From a virus, in IMG/VR virus record IMGVR_UViG_3300042556_000418, positions 1 to 43,415 of that record: a stretch of 43,415 nt of DNA, one strand, 5' to 3'. A program made the translations under genes and the position numbers. Below are positions 1 through 8,031 of this stretch, in pieces; within the stretch, counting starts at the first letter, position 1, and every line of letters begins with the position of its first letter. Under the pieces are notes generated by a model. The model made no database searches. It worked only from the letters and a program-made list of their open reading frames with translations, and was not told the DNA's origin.

Positions 1-3000
1 TATAAGATTTTCCCTCTTCAATACTCATATATGCTTTTGCAAACGCTGTAGGAAAAACTGTAATAGAATGAAGGTCTCTGCTTGTATCTGCAAGTGTAAG
101 AGATGCCATCTTCTTTCCAGTCTTTGTTATTCTTGGCTTAAAAGATACAACAAACATTTCATTATCCTTATATGGCAACTGCTTGTAACTTAAGAACTTT
201 ACAAGAGCATGTGATGATTCTTTTATCTCATCAGAAGGTATGAAAGAAACAATCCTGTTATCATTACACAAGACCAGATAAGAGCGACCTGTCTCAATAG
301 TTGTATTTTCATCGTCAAATATACCGACACTGCCAGTTTTGTCCAAAATTTCAACTCGTGACCACCCTGTTCCTCGCTTAATTGATTTTACCATACCCAT
401 AAAAATATAGGATCCCTTTTCTTCAAAGTCAACAATATCCTGAATGAATGCATAGTAATGAGAAGGTATTGTAATATTAAACTCTGGTAGGTTTAAGTAT
501 TCATATAAATTCTCTTTAATCTCCTGATCATTTCTAGGATTATCATTAAAGGTTGCAGCACCGATTACTCTTAGTGCTTGTAGTGCACGACTGTTTACTC
601 CGTTGCCCTTGGTAAATGTAAACTCTTCAAGTTCTTTGTACGAACCAAATGGTCGTGCTGATATGTATCGTTCACCAATTTTGTCAGATATGAACTTGAT
701 AGCACTGAGTCCAAACCTAATACCTTTACCCTCAATTTTAAAATCGATATCCGAATCGTTAATGTGAGGTAACTTAATGCTAATGCCCATTCTTTTTGCT
801 TCAATAAGATATTCAGTTCTCGCATCTTTATCCTTTTCGTTCTTTAGCACTGAGTACATAAACTCAAGTGGGTAATAATATTTTAGCCATGCTGTCCAAT
901 AGGATAGTGTTGAGTACGCTACTGCGTGAGACTTGTTAAATGAGTACCCTGCGTGAGCCTCAAAGTCATGCCACAGATCACGAGCAAGGTTTGGAGAAAT
1001 AAATTTAGAGGCACCCTCTACGAACTTCTCTTTAAACTGATCAAACTCTTTAGCATCTTTCTTCTTGCCAATGATCTTTCTAACTTTATCTGCTTCCGAC
1101 ATGGACATACCGCCAAGGTGTACGCATGCTTGCATAACTTGTTCCTGGTAAAGAATACAGCCATAGGTGTCCTCCGTAAATTGTTTTAGTACTTGATGAG
1201 TATAAGAAATGTTTTGACGACCATGTTTACGATCAACATAGTCCTTTCCAATAGTATTCATTGCACCTGGACGAACAAGAGCATTTGATGCTGCAAGTTC
1301 ATTTAGATTTTTGACACCCATCTTAACAAGAAGGTTTGTATATGGTGCTGCTTCACACTGGAAGACACCCTTTGTGTGTCCATCTGATAGCATCTGATAA
1401 ACATTTGCATCGTCCATCTTAATCTTAAGAAGATCAATCTTTTTTCCATCTCGCTCTTTAATAATATCAATTGTGTTCTTAAGAACAGATAAAGTCTTAA
1501 GACCCAAAGCATCAATCTTAATTAAACCAATTCTTTCAGCCTCTTCCATATCAACACCAACTACTGGAATTCTTTCATCAGAACCAGTAGAAGATCTTGT
1601 TTCAAGTGGTGCGTATCTAAAGATTGGTTCCTTTGCAGTTACAACACCTGCTGCGTGGATACCTGTACCACGAATACGACCACGAAGTTGTTCTCCATAT
1701 ACTTCTACTTCTGGATACTTCTCACGAAATTCATATGTTGATTTTGAAGTACAGAAATCATCCCATGTATCTACAGTCTTCAAAACTTTATTTACATCTG
1801 ACAAAGGAATATTTAGAACTCTTGAGACATCTCTAACAATTCCCTTGCCTGTGAACTCAAGGAAGGTAGCGATAGATGCAACATGTCGATACTGTCTAAC
1901 AAGATAGTCTTTTACTTCTTCACGACGAGTATCCTGAATATCTGTATCGATATCTGGAAAGTCGTTACGCTCTGGATTAATAAAACGGAAGAACAAAAGA
2001 TTGTGCTCAATAGGATCAATGTCTGTAATCTTTAGTGCATAACAAACAAGAGAGCCAGCAGAGGAACCACGACCAGGACCAACCATAATCTCTTCTTTCT
2101 TGGCCCAGTTGATCATATTACTCACAACAAGGAAGTACGGAGCAAACTTCTTGTCCTTAATAATCTGCAACTCTTCTTCAAGTCTGTCAAGGTATTCTTG
2201 GTTTTCTGACAAACCTCGCTCAGCCAAACCTTCTAACGCAACCTTTGCAAGTTCCTTGTCAGGACTCTTGTACTGTACTGGTAGTAGGTTTAAACCTTCT
2301 TGAATTCCATAGTCTCCTACTGTCTCTGCTAATAGGAGTGTGTTTGAGTAGATGTCTGGTCGATCAATACCCTGCGCTTCCATGGCTGACTTAATCTCTT
2401 CATATGAAAGAAGGTGGATGTCAAACTTATTAAATGACATTTGACGATCTTCACCATAAAGATAGTCAAGGCGCTGCATCATGTTGCCTTTTTTCTTTGA
2501 CTTTTCATATGTTGTATCTTTTACAAACTTACCATGTGTGTTCATGAGCAATTTAAACTCTTGAATTTCTTTTTGTGATGAATCAACATGGTGGCAGTCT
2601 GGAGTAACAATAACTTTAATTCCGAACTCATCTGCTAGTTCTATTAAATACTTATTTATATGTGCTTCATTGTGAGGCATAACCTCAATGTAGTAGTCAT
2701 CTTGAAAGCGCTCTTTAAACCAAGAGATGTACTTCTTAGCAAGAGCGAACTCTTCTTCTTCAAGTGCCTTAACCAGTACACTACTTGGACAAGCAGAAGA
2801 AACAATAATTCCCTCTTTATACTTTTCTAATATACTAAAATCAAATCTTGGCTTCTTAAAGAAACCATCTGTCCAAGATAGTTCACTAATCTTGTTTAGG
2901 TTTTCTAAACCAATTTGATTCTTGGCTAGAAGGATAATGTGATTATAGACAAGATCTTGCTGACCTTCTCTTTCAGACTTATCTCGTGTATCAGATATGT

Positions 3001-3214
3001 CTGCACACATGTATCCTTCTAGACCTAGAATTGGCTTAATGCCCTTTGCTTTTGCAATACGGTGCAGTTCCCTATGCCCAGATAAAGTACCGTGGTCAGT
3101 GATGGCTATTGCAGGCATCCCTAACTCAACTGCACGGTTCACGTATTCTTCTGGAGTAGCAATCCCATCAAATAAACTAAAATGGGTGTGGACATGTAAG
3201 CCTACGTAGTTCAT
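1..3214 (-). CDS. dnaE: DNA polymerase III alpha subunit (DnaE-type replicative polymerase), 3' end beyond window
   Basis: C-family replicative polymerase, expected to extend primers at the phage fork. The ATG at 3214 opens 1,071 codons and runs off the left edge, so the C-terminus is missing. The N-terminal PHP domain begins HVHTHFSLFDG (residues 7-17) and continues with TDHG (39-42), GLEGYM (about 64-69), SACPSS and PDCHH, so the metal-binding His/Asp/Glu/Cys set looks complete. Palm motifs are PDIDTD (420-425, catalytic Asp pair) and IKIDALGL with Asp568. An OB-like segment (FMGMVKSIKRGTGW) lies near the left edge. Its start is 1 nt past the stop of the ssDNA-binding protein gene, with only a weak Shine-Dalgarno, suggesting translational coupling. 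No separate 3'-5' exonuclease gene is seen in the window. The family call is very secure. Confidence 0.96.
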   Translation of the reverse strand, partial: MNYVGLHVHTHFSLFDGIATPEEYVNRAVELGMPAIAITDHGTLSGHRELHRIAKAKGIKPILGLEGYMCADISDTRDKSEREGQQDLVYNHIILLAKNQIGLENLNKISELSWTDGFFKKPRFDFSILEKYKEGIIVSSACPSSVLVKALEEEEFALAKKYISWFKERFQDDYYIEVMPHNEAHINKYLIELADEFGIKVIVTPDCHHVDSSQKEIQEFKLLMNTHGKFVKDTTYEKSKKKGNMMQRLDYLYGEDRQMSFNKFDIHLLSYEEIKSAMEAQGIDRPDIYSNTLLLAETVGDYGIQEGLNLLPVQYKSPDKELAKVALEGLAERGLSENQEYLDRLEEELQIIKDKKFAPYFLVVSNMINWAKKEEIMVGPGRGSSAGSLVCYALKITDIDPIEHNLLFFRFINPERNDFPDIDTDIQDTRREEVKDYLVRQYRHVASIATFLEFTGKGIVRDVSRVLNIPLSDVNKVLKTVDTWDDFCTSKSTYEFREKYPEVEVYGEQLRGRIRGTGIHAAGVVTAKEPIFRYAPLETRSSTGSDERIPVVGVDMEEAERIGLIKIDALGLKTLSVLKNTIDIIKERDGKKIDLLKIKMDDANVYQMLSDGHTKGVFQCEAAPYTNLLVKMGVKNLNELAASNALVRPGAMNTIGKDYVDRKHGRQNISYTHQVLKQFTEDTYGCILYQEQVMQACVHLGGMSMSEADKVRKIIGKKKDAKEFDQFKEKFVEGASKFISPNLARDLWHDFEAHAGYSFNKSHAVAYSTLSYWTAWLKYYYPLEFMYSVLKNEKDKDARTEYLIEAKRMGISIKLPHINDSDIDFKIEGKGIRFGLSAIKFISDKIGERYISARPFGSYKELEEFTFTKGNGVNSRALQALRVIGAATFNDNPRNDQEIKENLYEYLNLPEFNITIPSHYYAFIQDIVDFEEKGSYIFMGMVKSIKRGTGWSRVEILDKTGSVGIFDDENTTIETGRSYLVLCNDNRIVSFIPSDEIKESSHALVKFLSYKQLPYKDNEMFVVSFKPRITKTGKKMASLTLADTSRDLHSITVFPTAFAKAYMSIEEGKSY

Positions 3215-3215
3215 A

Positions 3216-3872
3216 TTACCAATCTGCGTTGGTAGATGAAGTTACAGATGGGCCATCAAAGCCCAAATAGTATGCTTCTTGCTCGGCATAAGGAATCTTC
3301 TTAAGTGCTGACTCAAGAGGATAAGGCTCAATGTCCTTCCAATCAAATGGTTCCTTGTCTGGTGCTGATGGAATAAGTGTGTAATTAGTTTCAGTTCCCT
3401 GACCATTACGCTTTAACTTCCACATTACGTTTGAGATGCTACCTGTTTCAAGTGCATACTCACGAATTGTATTAAATGATGACTGCTTGCTGATACCCAT
3501 TGACCAGATAGCAACGTATGGTGCTTCGATTCCATCGTCAACTAGTACGTTGCAATAAAAGCGAAGACGGCCACGCCATCCTGCCTTTGGATCCTTGCGG
3601 TGCATTTCTTCTGCCCAGTCACGGCCTTCTGATTCCATTGTATCTACAGCCTTGCGCTTGTAGTCCTTTGGATTTACGTGCTCCTTAACAACAAGTGCTA
3701 GTCCACGCTTTTCGTTATAGTTTGCAGAGTCTTCATCGAGTTCTTCAATGAAACGGATCTTTACTGATTGACCGTCTGCAAGTTTTAGCCACTTTACCTT
3801 TGGCCCGTCGTTTTCATACTTTGGCTTGTCGAGCAGGGCATTGATGTTCTTGAGTCCCTTTACTACGCTCAT
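3216..3872 (-). CDS. probable phage single-stranded DNA-binding protein
   Basis: A 218-residue protein that probably coats single-stranded DNA at the phage fork. The segments KVKWLKLADGQSVKIRF (about 25-41) and LRFYCNVLVDDG (about 103-114), and a later basic stretch ending TNYTLIP, resemble phage OB-fold ssDNA-binding proteins of the gp32-like kind. That resemblance is by general pattern, not by a diagnostic motif. It lacks the acidic C-terminal tip of bacterial SSB. The ATG at 3872 has a strong Shine-Dalgarno (AAAGGAG, 7 nt spacer). A promoter-like -35/-10 pair sits just upstream at the end of the primase gene. Its position between primase and polymerase fits the role. A generic replication accessory protein remains possible. 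Confidence 0.6.
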   Translation of the reverse strand: MSVVKGLKNINALLDKPKYENDGPKVKWLKLADGQSVKIRFIEELDEDSANYNEKRGLALVVKEHVNPKDYKRKAVDTMESEGRDWAEEMHRKDPKAGWRGRLRFYCNVLVDDGIEAPYVAIWSMGISKQSSFNTIREYALETGSISNVMWKLKRNGQGTETNYTLIPSAPDKEPFDWKDIEPYPLESALKKIPYAEQEAYYLGFDGPSVTSSTNADW

Positions 3873-3895
3873 ATTATTCTCCTTTGGTTGTTATA

Positions 3896-4840
3896 TTAGT
3901 TTAGCATAAGTGATATAGATTTGTCAAACTGGAACTCTAGGTTTCTAAGTTCTTCGTCTGGCATGTCTCCAATATCTTTATACTGAGTGTTTAGTTTAAT
4001 AACGGAAACACGACTAGAAAGTTTTTCAACTATTCTATCTTTCATGTTTCCTCCCGCTTCATCATTATCAGCAACAACAATTATGTTATTGAAATACTTC
4101 TGAAGCAATTCTATTTGTGTGCTTGACACATTAGCGCCAAGGGTTGCTACTGCTGGCAATCCAACCTGATCTAGCCTAATGGCATCAAAGGAAGATTCTA
4201 CTACATATACTCTATCAGATTTTTTAACTCTGTGCAAGTTAAAAAGTGTTTTGCTTTTTGGAAGTCCTGGAGTATTCTTAAAATCTTTTCCCTCAATAGA
4301 TCTACCAACAAATCCTAAAGGAATTCCATCTGGGCTATGAACTGGAACAGTAACCATATCTTGCTTTTCTGAATACCCTAATGAGAATTTTATGCAAGAA
4401 GACTTTTCAATTTTTCTATATGTGAAATAGTTTCTTGCTCTTTCTGAGGCGACAAGATTGTTGTGTAGTCTTTTAATAATAAGTTCATCAAAAGTTTTAT
4501 AGGTTTCTTCTTTCACAAGAACCTTATCAATTTCTGTAGTCAGATTAGTTAATTTTTCTTTGCTTTTTATAAACCTTGCAGACTCAAAGTATGTTCTACC
4601 AGATGTATGCATAACTAGTTCTATCAAGTCTGCAGATTTTTGACAAGAAAAACAGAAAAACATTCCGCTATCTTTTTGAACTTCTCCTGCTGGGGTTCTG
4701 TGATTATTGTGAAATGGACAAAAGATCATGAAGTCTGCATCAAGTTCAGACTCTACTGTTATACCCGATCCTGTAAGGACTCGCTTGACTTGTTCTGCGG
4801 AATAAAGATTGGATTGGTTCCGTCTATTCCTGCTATCCAT
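3896..4840 (-). CDS. dnaG: DnaG-type DNA primase (zinc finger plus Toprim)
   Basis: A primase that makes RNA primers for the phage polymerase. A CHC2-type zinc-binding set is visible as Cys41-Pro-Phe-His44 and Cys63-Phe-Ser-Cys66. The Toprim domain shows VVESSFDA with catalytic Glu215 and VVADNDEAG with Asp258/Asp260. At 314 residues it is about half the length of bacterial DnaG and seems to lack the C-terminal helicase-binding domain, so how it couples to the helicase is unclear. The ATG at 4840 has GAGG about 9 nt upstream. It overlaps the upstream 117-codon gene by 82 nt in another frame. The first 12 residues are not conserved-looking, but the domain core starts by about Ser14, so a much later start is unlikely. 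Confidence 0.93.
   Translation of the reverse strand: MDSRNRRNQSNLYSAEQVKRVLTGSGITVESELDADFMIFCPFHNNHRTPAGEVQKDSGMFFCFSCQKSADLIELVMHTSGRTYFESARFIKSKEKLTNLTTEIDKVLVKEETYKTFDELIIKRLHNNLVASERARNYFTYRKIEKSSCIKFSLGYSEKQDMVTVPVHSPDGIPLGFVGRSIEGKDFKNTPGLPKSKTLFNLHRVKKSDRVYVVESSFDAIRLDQVGLPAVATLGANVSSTQIELLQKYFNNIIVVADNDEAGGNMKDRIVEKLSSRVSVIKLNTQYKDIGDMPDEELRNLEFQFDKSISLMLN
3898..3927 (-). promoter_or_regulatory. sigma70-like promoter for ssDNA-binding protein and DnaE
   Basis: On the minus strand TTGACA (3922-3927) is followed after 18 nt by TAAACT (3898-3903), preceded by an extended TGC. It overlaps the last codons of the primase gene and is followed by a short leader with a strong Shine-Dalgarno. 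This is the best -35 box among the promoters proposed here. Assigned by consensus only. Confidence 0.5.
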
Positions 4841-5112
4841 TCGCTTTTCCTCTTCCCTGCGTAGACTGCCTGTATCGATAATTCAAATTCAAAAAAGTTC
4901 TTTATATCATTATACCTTATAGTGAAATCTGGGTCAAGATCAAGTCTTGGCACATATCCACTTAGTTTCATTTCTGATACTAAAAGTCTTATATATTCTA
5001 TTTTTAGTCTGCCAATCATGGAGTCGTCATGAATAACCCCATCAAGATAAAACCTTTTTATAGGCTTATGATGATAGAAGGTTGGTGGCAAGTACTCCTT
5101 GTTTTCTGACAT
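4759..5112 (-). CDS. conserved-looking hypothetical protein between helicase and primase
   Basis: A 117-residue protein of unknown function. It begins MSENKEYLPPTFYHHKP, is rich in charged and aromatic residues (for example DLDPDFTIRYNDIKNFFEF), and has no signal peptide, membrane segment or known motif. Its last 82 nt overlap the start of the primase gene in another frame, and the primase Shine-Dalgarno lies inside it. The start at 5112 has no Shine-Dalgarno; a TATAAT box ends 5 nt before the ATG, suggesting a leaderless transcript. Wedged between helicase and primase, it may be a replication accessory factor, but nothing in the residues proves this. Confidence 0.7.
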   Translation of the reverse strand: MSENKEYLPPTFYHHKPIKRFYLDGVIHDDSMIGRLKIEYIRLLVSEMKLSGYVPRLDLDPDFTIRYNDIKNFFEFELSIQAVYAGKRKSEWIAGIDGTNPIFIPQNKSSESLQDRV

Positions 5113-5123
5113 ACCACATTATA
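5113..5123 (-). promoter_or_regulatory. -10 box for leaderless-type start of the 117-residue gene
   Basis: The minus strand carries TATAAT at 5118-5123, then GTGGT, then the ATG at 5112. The gap of 5 nt would put the transcription start at or next to the start codon. There is no recognisable -35 box or Shine-Dalgarno. The box lies in the 12-nt spacer after the helicase stop codon. Confidence 0.45.
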
Positions 5124-5124
5124 A

Positions 5125-6345
5125 CTACTTATCTTCAAAGTCTTTATATCTATAGTATCCCTTGTCAAAGTCGCACTGGACCAAAAAGTCTCCCATAAAC
5201 CCATTACGGTTCTTTCTAAATGCACACTCAATGATGTCACTATTTGTTCCACGGCCCAAAGCAAGAACCCAATCAGCATCATAAGCAATCTGTCTAGACC
5301 AGGCTGTTTGACCCAGTGTAGGCACTGTAGACAGGTCGTTAACATCATCTGGTGTAGCAGATGAGATAGCAATGATAGGAACCTCTTCACCAATAGCCAT
5401 CAGTTTAAGTTCTCTTGAAAGGTTCTTCATTCGTACCGTTTCATTATCTGACTTCTGATTAGGAGCCATCAGTTGTAAATAGTCAACAATTACAAAGTCA
5501 GGCTTGTACTGATCAATCTTTCCACGAAGAACTGAAGGGTTGATCTCTCCGCCTTGATCGTTTGATATGATATGAAACTCTGGCTTGCCTGCAAGATTCT
5601 TTGCATGCCAATCCTTTAGCATATCAATCTCAATCTCACCATTACTGATCTTACGATGTGACCAACGTCCTTCACCCATAATTGTAAATACACGATTACG
5701 AACTTCGGTCTCAGACATTTCAAGAGAAATTACCATTGGGGACTTTCCCTGCTTCCAAGCCTGCACTGCAAAGTAAAGTGCAAGCCAAGACTTTCCAATT
5801 CCTGGATAAGCAAGAAAGACACCCAGTTGTCCTGGCATAATTCCAGATGGTAGATAGTTATCAAACCCTGGCAATCCTGTTTTGATTCCAGACAGGCCAA
5901 GTGCCTGCTGCTTCTTTACATTTTCAAAGTATGCAATAGCAGACTCAAGATCTGTAACATCAATATCACGAATTGCAGCAGTGTTCTTTTTTAATTCTGA
6001 AGTCTTAGTAATTAATTCGTTAAGTGCACCAGTTCCATTATTGTTTTGAATCTCAGATGCTGCAGATCTAATAATGTCTTTTAGGCTATCTGTTAGATAC
6101 TCGCCCTGAAGTTCTTCAAGGTGATGCTTTGTCGCACCAACACCTGCTACTGGCTCAAAGTCTCTAAACTTTTCAGTAACCAGTTCTGCTGGAGGAAGGA
6201 CTGAGTTGTTTTCAAAATATAATCTTACGAAGTTCCAGATATCTCCGTGAGTTCTTAGAAGGTTGTCGACATTTGCCTGAAGTAGGACATGGATCTGTTT
6301 GTCTTTTAAGACAGCGGTAAGTAGTTTTGCCTCTGTATTATTCAC
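5125..6345 (-). CDS. dnaB: DnaB-like replicative helicase (RecA-fold ATPase)
   Basis: Probable 5'-3' replicative helicase. Residues 175-187 carry the Walker A region (AYPGIGKSW, with Lys-Ser). The text ISLEMSETEVRNR follows it as in DnaB helicases. DFVIVDYLQLM is the Walker B/H3 region, and QTAWSRQIAYDADWVLAL lies toward the C-terminus. At 406 residues it is slightly shorter than bacterial DnaB, and its roughly 120-residue N-terminal part is divergent. It uses a GTG start with AAGGAG 9 nt upstream, overlapping the preceding gene by 8 nt, so the two are probably co-translated. With primase, ssDNA-binding protein and DnaE downstream it forms a compact replication operon. Confidence 0.94.
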   Translation of the reverse strand: MNNTEAKLLTAVLKDKQIHVLLQANVDNLLRTHGDIWNFVRLYFENNSVLPPAELVTEKFRDFEPVAGVGATKHHLEELQGEYLTDSLKDIIRSAASEIQNNNGTGALNELITKTSELKKNTAAIRDIDVTDLESAIAYFENVKKQQALGLSGIKTGLPGFDNYLPSGIMPGQLGVFLAYPGIGKSWLALYFAVQAWKQGKSPMVISLEMSETEVRNRVFTIMGEGRWSHRKISNGEIEIDMLKDWHAKNLAGKPEFHIISNDQGGEINPSVLRGKIDQYKPDFVIVDYLQLMAPNQKSDNETVRMKNLSRELKLMAIGEEVPIIAISSATPDDVNDLSTVPTLGQTAWSRQIAYDADWVLALGRGTNSDIIECAFRKNRNGFMGDFLVQCDFDKGYYRYKDFEDK

Positions 6346-6646
6346 TTAACCACTCCTTTGCCATTCGTCTACGCTCTGCTCTCTCTTCATCATCTTTAAC
6401 TTTATCTTTTCTTGCCTGCAATATTTTTTCTGCGTTGTATGCAAAGTAGTTCCAAGAAGGATTCTCTGCAACTGAAAAGTAATACTCAAGTATATCGTAG
6501 CATCCTGGCAGTGTGTATGACTCCACAAGGGCATCTGAAGCCCACTGCTCCACATTAAGGTTTAGGGATGGCTTTGATTCGTACCTTGCGGTATGATACT
6601 TGCTGTATCTTGAAAGCAAAGCCATGCGGTCTTTGCGTTCTGCCAT
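6338..6646 (-). CDS. small hypothetical protein upstream of helicase
   Basis: A 102-residue protein of unknown function. It is soluble-looking, aromatic in the middle (PGCYDILEYYFSVAENPSW) and ends in a basic/acidic helix (about residues 76-102, KDKVKDDEERAERRRMAKEW). It starts with an ATG at 6646 overlapping the previous stop as TAATG, with GAAGG just upstream, and overlaps the helicase start by 8 nt. Phage helicase loaders often sit next to the helicase, so a loader or helicase cofactor is a reasonable guess, but no loader motif or ATPase signature is visible. Confidence 0.75.
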   Translation of the reverse strand: MAERKDRMALLSRYSKYHTARYESKPSLNLNVEQWASDALVESYTLPGCYDILEYYFSVAENPSWNYFAYNAEKILQARKDKVKDDEERAERRRMAKEWLSE

Positions 6647-6876
6647 TATCCTTCAGCAGCCTCCGATTGGGCTTCCAAAATCTTTGCAGTTAGTTTATCT
6701 TCAACAAACTTATAGACTCGCTCAAAAGCCTGATCAGTATTTTCTCCATCACGCTTAGAATCTACAACACCAAGATCAAGTCTTAGCGATTGAAAGTTTC
6801 CTAGGTTAAGTGTGTATCCAAGTGTTACAGATACCTTTGTTGGTTCATTCGTTACTACATAATTGCTGTCTGACAT
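6646..6876 (-). CDS. small hypothetical protein of the replication operon
   Basis: A 76-residue protein starting MSDSNYVVTNEPTKVSVTLG. The ATG at 6876 was chosen over one 11 codons upstream because GAAGGG lies 7 nt before it and the longer start would overlap the preceding gene. The sequence shows a beta-rich N-terminal half (VSVTLGYTLNLGNFQSLRLD) and an amphipathic C-terminal helix (DQAFERVYKFVEDKLTAKI). Small phage proteins with this look occur near replication genes, but I know no assigned function. It overlaps the next start by one base (TAATG), indicating co-translation. Confidence 0.75.
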   Translation of the reverse strand: MSDSNYVVTNEPTKVSVTLGYTLNLGNFQSLRLDLGVVDSKRDGENTDQAFERVYKFVEDKLTAKILEAQSEAAEG

Positions 6877-6890
6877 TTTTATACCCTTCG

Positions 6891-7433
6891 TTAAATAGAC
6901 TCGTTCCAAATTGGAACAAATCGTCCATCTTCAGTTCTTCTATAAGTAAGTATACCATCGCCCATTCTGCGTGTCAACTCTTGCTTGCTAGGCGTAATAT
7001 CATTTGTAATTAACTTATCTTTTCTTGGTCTGCCAATATGGTGTGAAGCAAGTATATCACGAATCTCTCTTACCTGTGATTCAGAGTAGTATGATCGCAC
7101 TTGAAAACCTCTTGCTCCGCCCTTTTGAGATCCAGTTGGAAATGGAATAACTCCACGCTTCATGAGGTCTGGCATATATTTTTTGTGACGATTAACTAAA
7201 TCAGCAGTCTGACCTACTGTATATGCTCGTTCTCTTTTATTTTTAAAGTCACCAATCAAACAACTTTCTATTTGATCTTTTGTAATATTATAAACAGACA
7301 TTATTCCATTTGATCTGTTTAAATGATGAACTCTAACCAGGTCTCCGTTTAGAAACCAAACCTTTTTGTTACCTGTAATTACAGGTGACTCATTGTACTT
7401 TTCGCTCTCAATTGTTCCCTTTTTAGTAGCCAT
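6891..7433 (-). CDS. MerR-like helix-turn-helix DNA-binding protein
   Basis: A 180-residue probable DNA-binding regulator or replication initiator-like factor. Residues 70-128 (starting AYTVGQTADLVNRH and ending YYSESQVREIRDIL) have the layout of a MerR-type winged helix: a helix-turn-helix, then a wing with an RSYYSES segment. GRPRKDKL at 134-141 resembles an AT-hook and could add minor-groove contacts. The ATG at 7433 has a near-perfect Shine-Dalgarno (AGGAGGG) inside the upstream zinc-ribbon gene, overlapping it by 55 nt. It leads the small genes before the helicase, so it may control early transcription or mark the origin. No metal-sensing Cys set is seen, so a metal-responsive MerR is unlikely. 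Confidence 0.72.
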   Translation of the reverse strand: MATKKGTIESEKYNESPVITGNKKVWFLNGDLVRVHHLNRSNGIMSVYNITKDQIESCLIGDFKNKRERAYTVGQTADLVNRHKKYMPDLMKRGVIPFPTGSQKGGARGFQVRSYYSESQVREIRDILASHHIGRPRKDKLITNDITPSKQELTRRMGDGILTYRRTEDGRFVPIWNESI

Positions 7434-7570
7434 CGGCCCTCCTGAGAATTACTAGGTGGATGAAAAAATTTTCTTGATCCACAAAGAATGCAATATAATT
7501 CCAGATTGTTTATTTCTGTGTACTGTCTATCTATTAGCATTCTTCCATTACATTTTGTACATTTGATCAC
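7379..7570 (-). CDS. small zinc-ribbon protein
   Basis: A 63-residue protein with two paired-cysteine knuckles, CTKC (residues 4-7) and CILC (27-30), spaced as in a zinc ribbon, followed by a basic tail. Such phage proteins usually bind nucleic acid or protein, but the target is unknown. It has a GTG start at 7570, overlapping the stop of the upstream tail gene as GTGA, and only a weak Shine-Dalgarno. Its 3' end overlaps the MerR-like gene by 55 nt. The two CxxC pairs and the tight junctions support a real gene despite its size. Confidence 0.7.
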   Translation of the reverse strand: MIKCTKCNGRMLIDRQYTEINNLELYCILCGSRKFFHPPSNSQEGRWLLKREQLRAKSTMSHL

Positions 7571-8013
7571 GAGTTAGGAATTCCAAGCGCTATAATATTA
7601 ATGCCCATTGTTATTTCTCCACCCACATTAAACTTAAGTGTGCCTTCTACCTTTGATGTTGTTATGCTATTTATTGTTACTGTTACATCTTTTCCAGCAT
7701 CGTTCATTGCTTTGTTGTATGCTGTTGCGGTTACTATTGGTGGATATTTAAACTCTTTTTCAAAGTCATGAAACCACGACAGAGAGGTTCCTGCTGTTTG
7801 AGTTGATGTAGGAGAGACTAGTTCGTAACCTCCAATAACTGCTGCCTCAGATGTTTTTGCAGTTTGTGGGCCAGCACTTGGTGTGTCAACTACGGTATAT
7901 CCTTTTTTAGAAGCACCCAACTGAGTATAAAGTTCATTTAGAGACTGAACAATTTGATATAGATAGGTTACATCTAGTGGTTGACCACGCTCTGGTAGAG
8001 GTAAAATTGGCAT
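7567..8013 (-). CDS. minor tail or receptor-binding protein with lectin-like C-terminus
   Basis: A 148-residue probable virion protein. Residues 1-32 form a helix (TYLYQIVQSLNELYTQLG) like the trimerising segments of phage fibres. The C-terminal half contains FHDFEKEFKYPPIVTATAYN followed by alternating strands and resembles H-type-lectin-like fibre heads, where the 'F-PP-V' pattern is common. The ATG at 8013 has no Shine-Dalgarno; an extended -10 (TGGTATAAT) ends 6 nt before it, suggesting a leaderless transcript. It is the last structural gene before the replication genes, so its promoter may also feed the early operon. The exact role in host binding is inferred. Confidence 0.68.
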   Translation of the reverse strand: MPILPLPERGQPLDVTYLYQIVQSLNELYTQLGASKKGYTVVDTPSAGPQTAKTSEAAVIGGYELVSPTSTQTAGTSLSWFHDFEKEFKYPPIVTATAYNKAMNDAGKDVTVTINSITTSKVEGTLKFNVGGEITMGINIIALGIPNS

Positions 8014-8028
8014 ACTACAATTATACCA
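8014..8028 (-). promoter_or_regulatory. extended -10 promoter for leaderless-type start at 8013
   Basis: TGGTATAAT on the minus strand (TATAAT at 8020-8025, TGG at 8026-8028) is followed by TGTAGT and the ATG at 8013. It fills the 18-nt gap after the preceding stop codon. The layout matches the promoter before the 128-residue gene at 34182 almost base for base (TGGTATA-TTGTAGT). There is no -35 match. Confidence 0.6.
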
Positions 8029-8031
8029 GAC

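Noticed and set aside
595-1515. Small minus-strand frames inside the polymerase gene
   Set aside because: They are out of frame with intact polymerase motifs and show no start signals.
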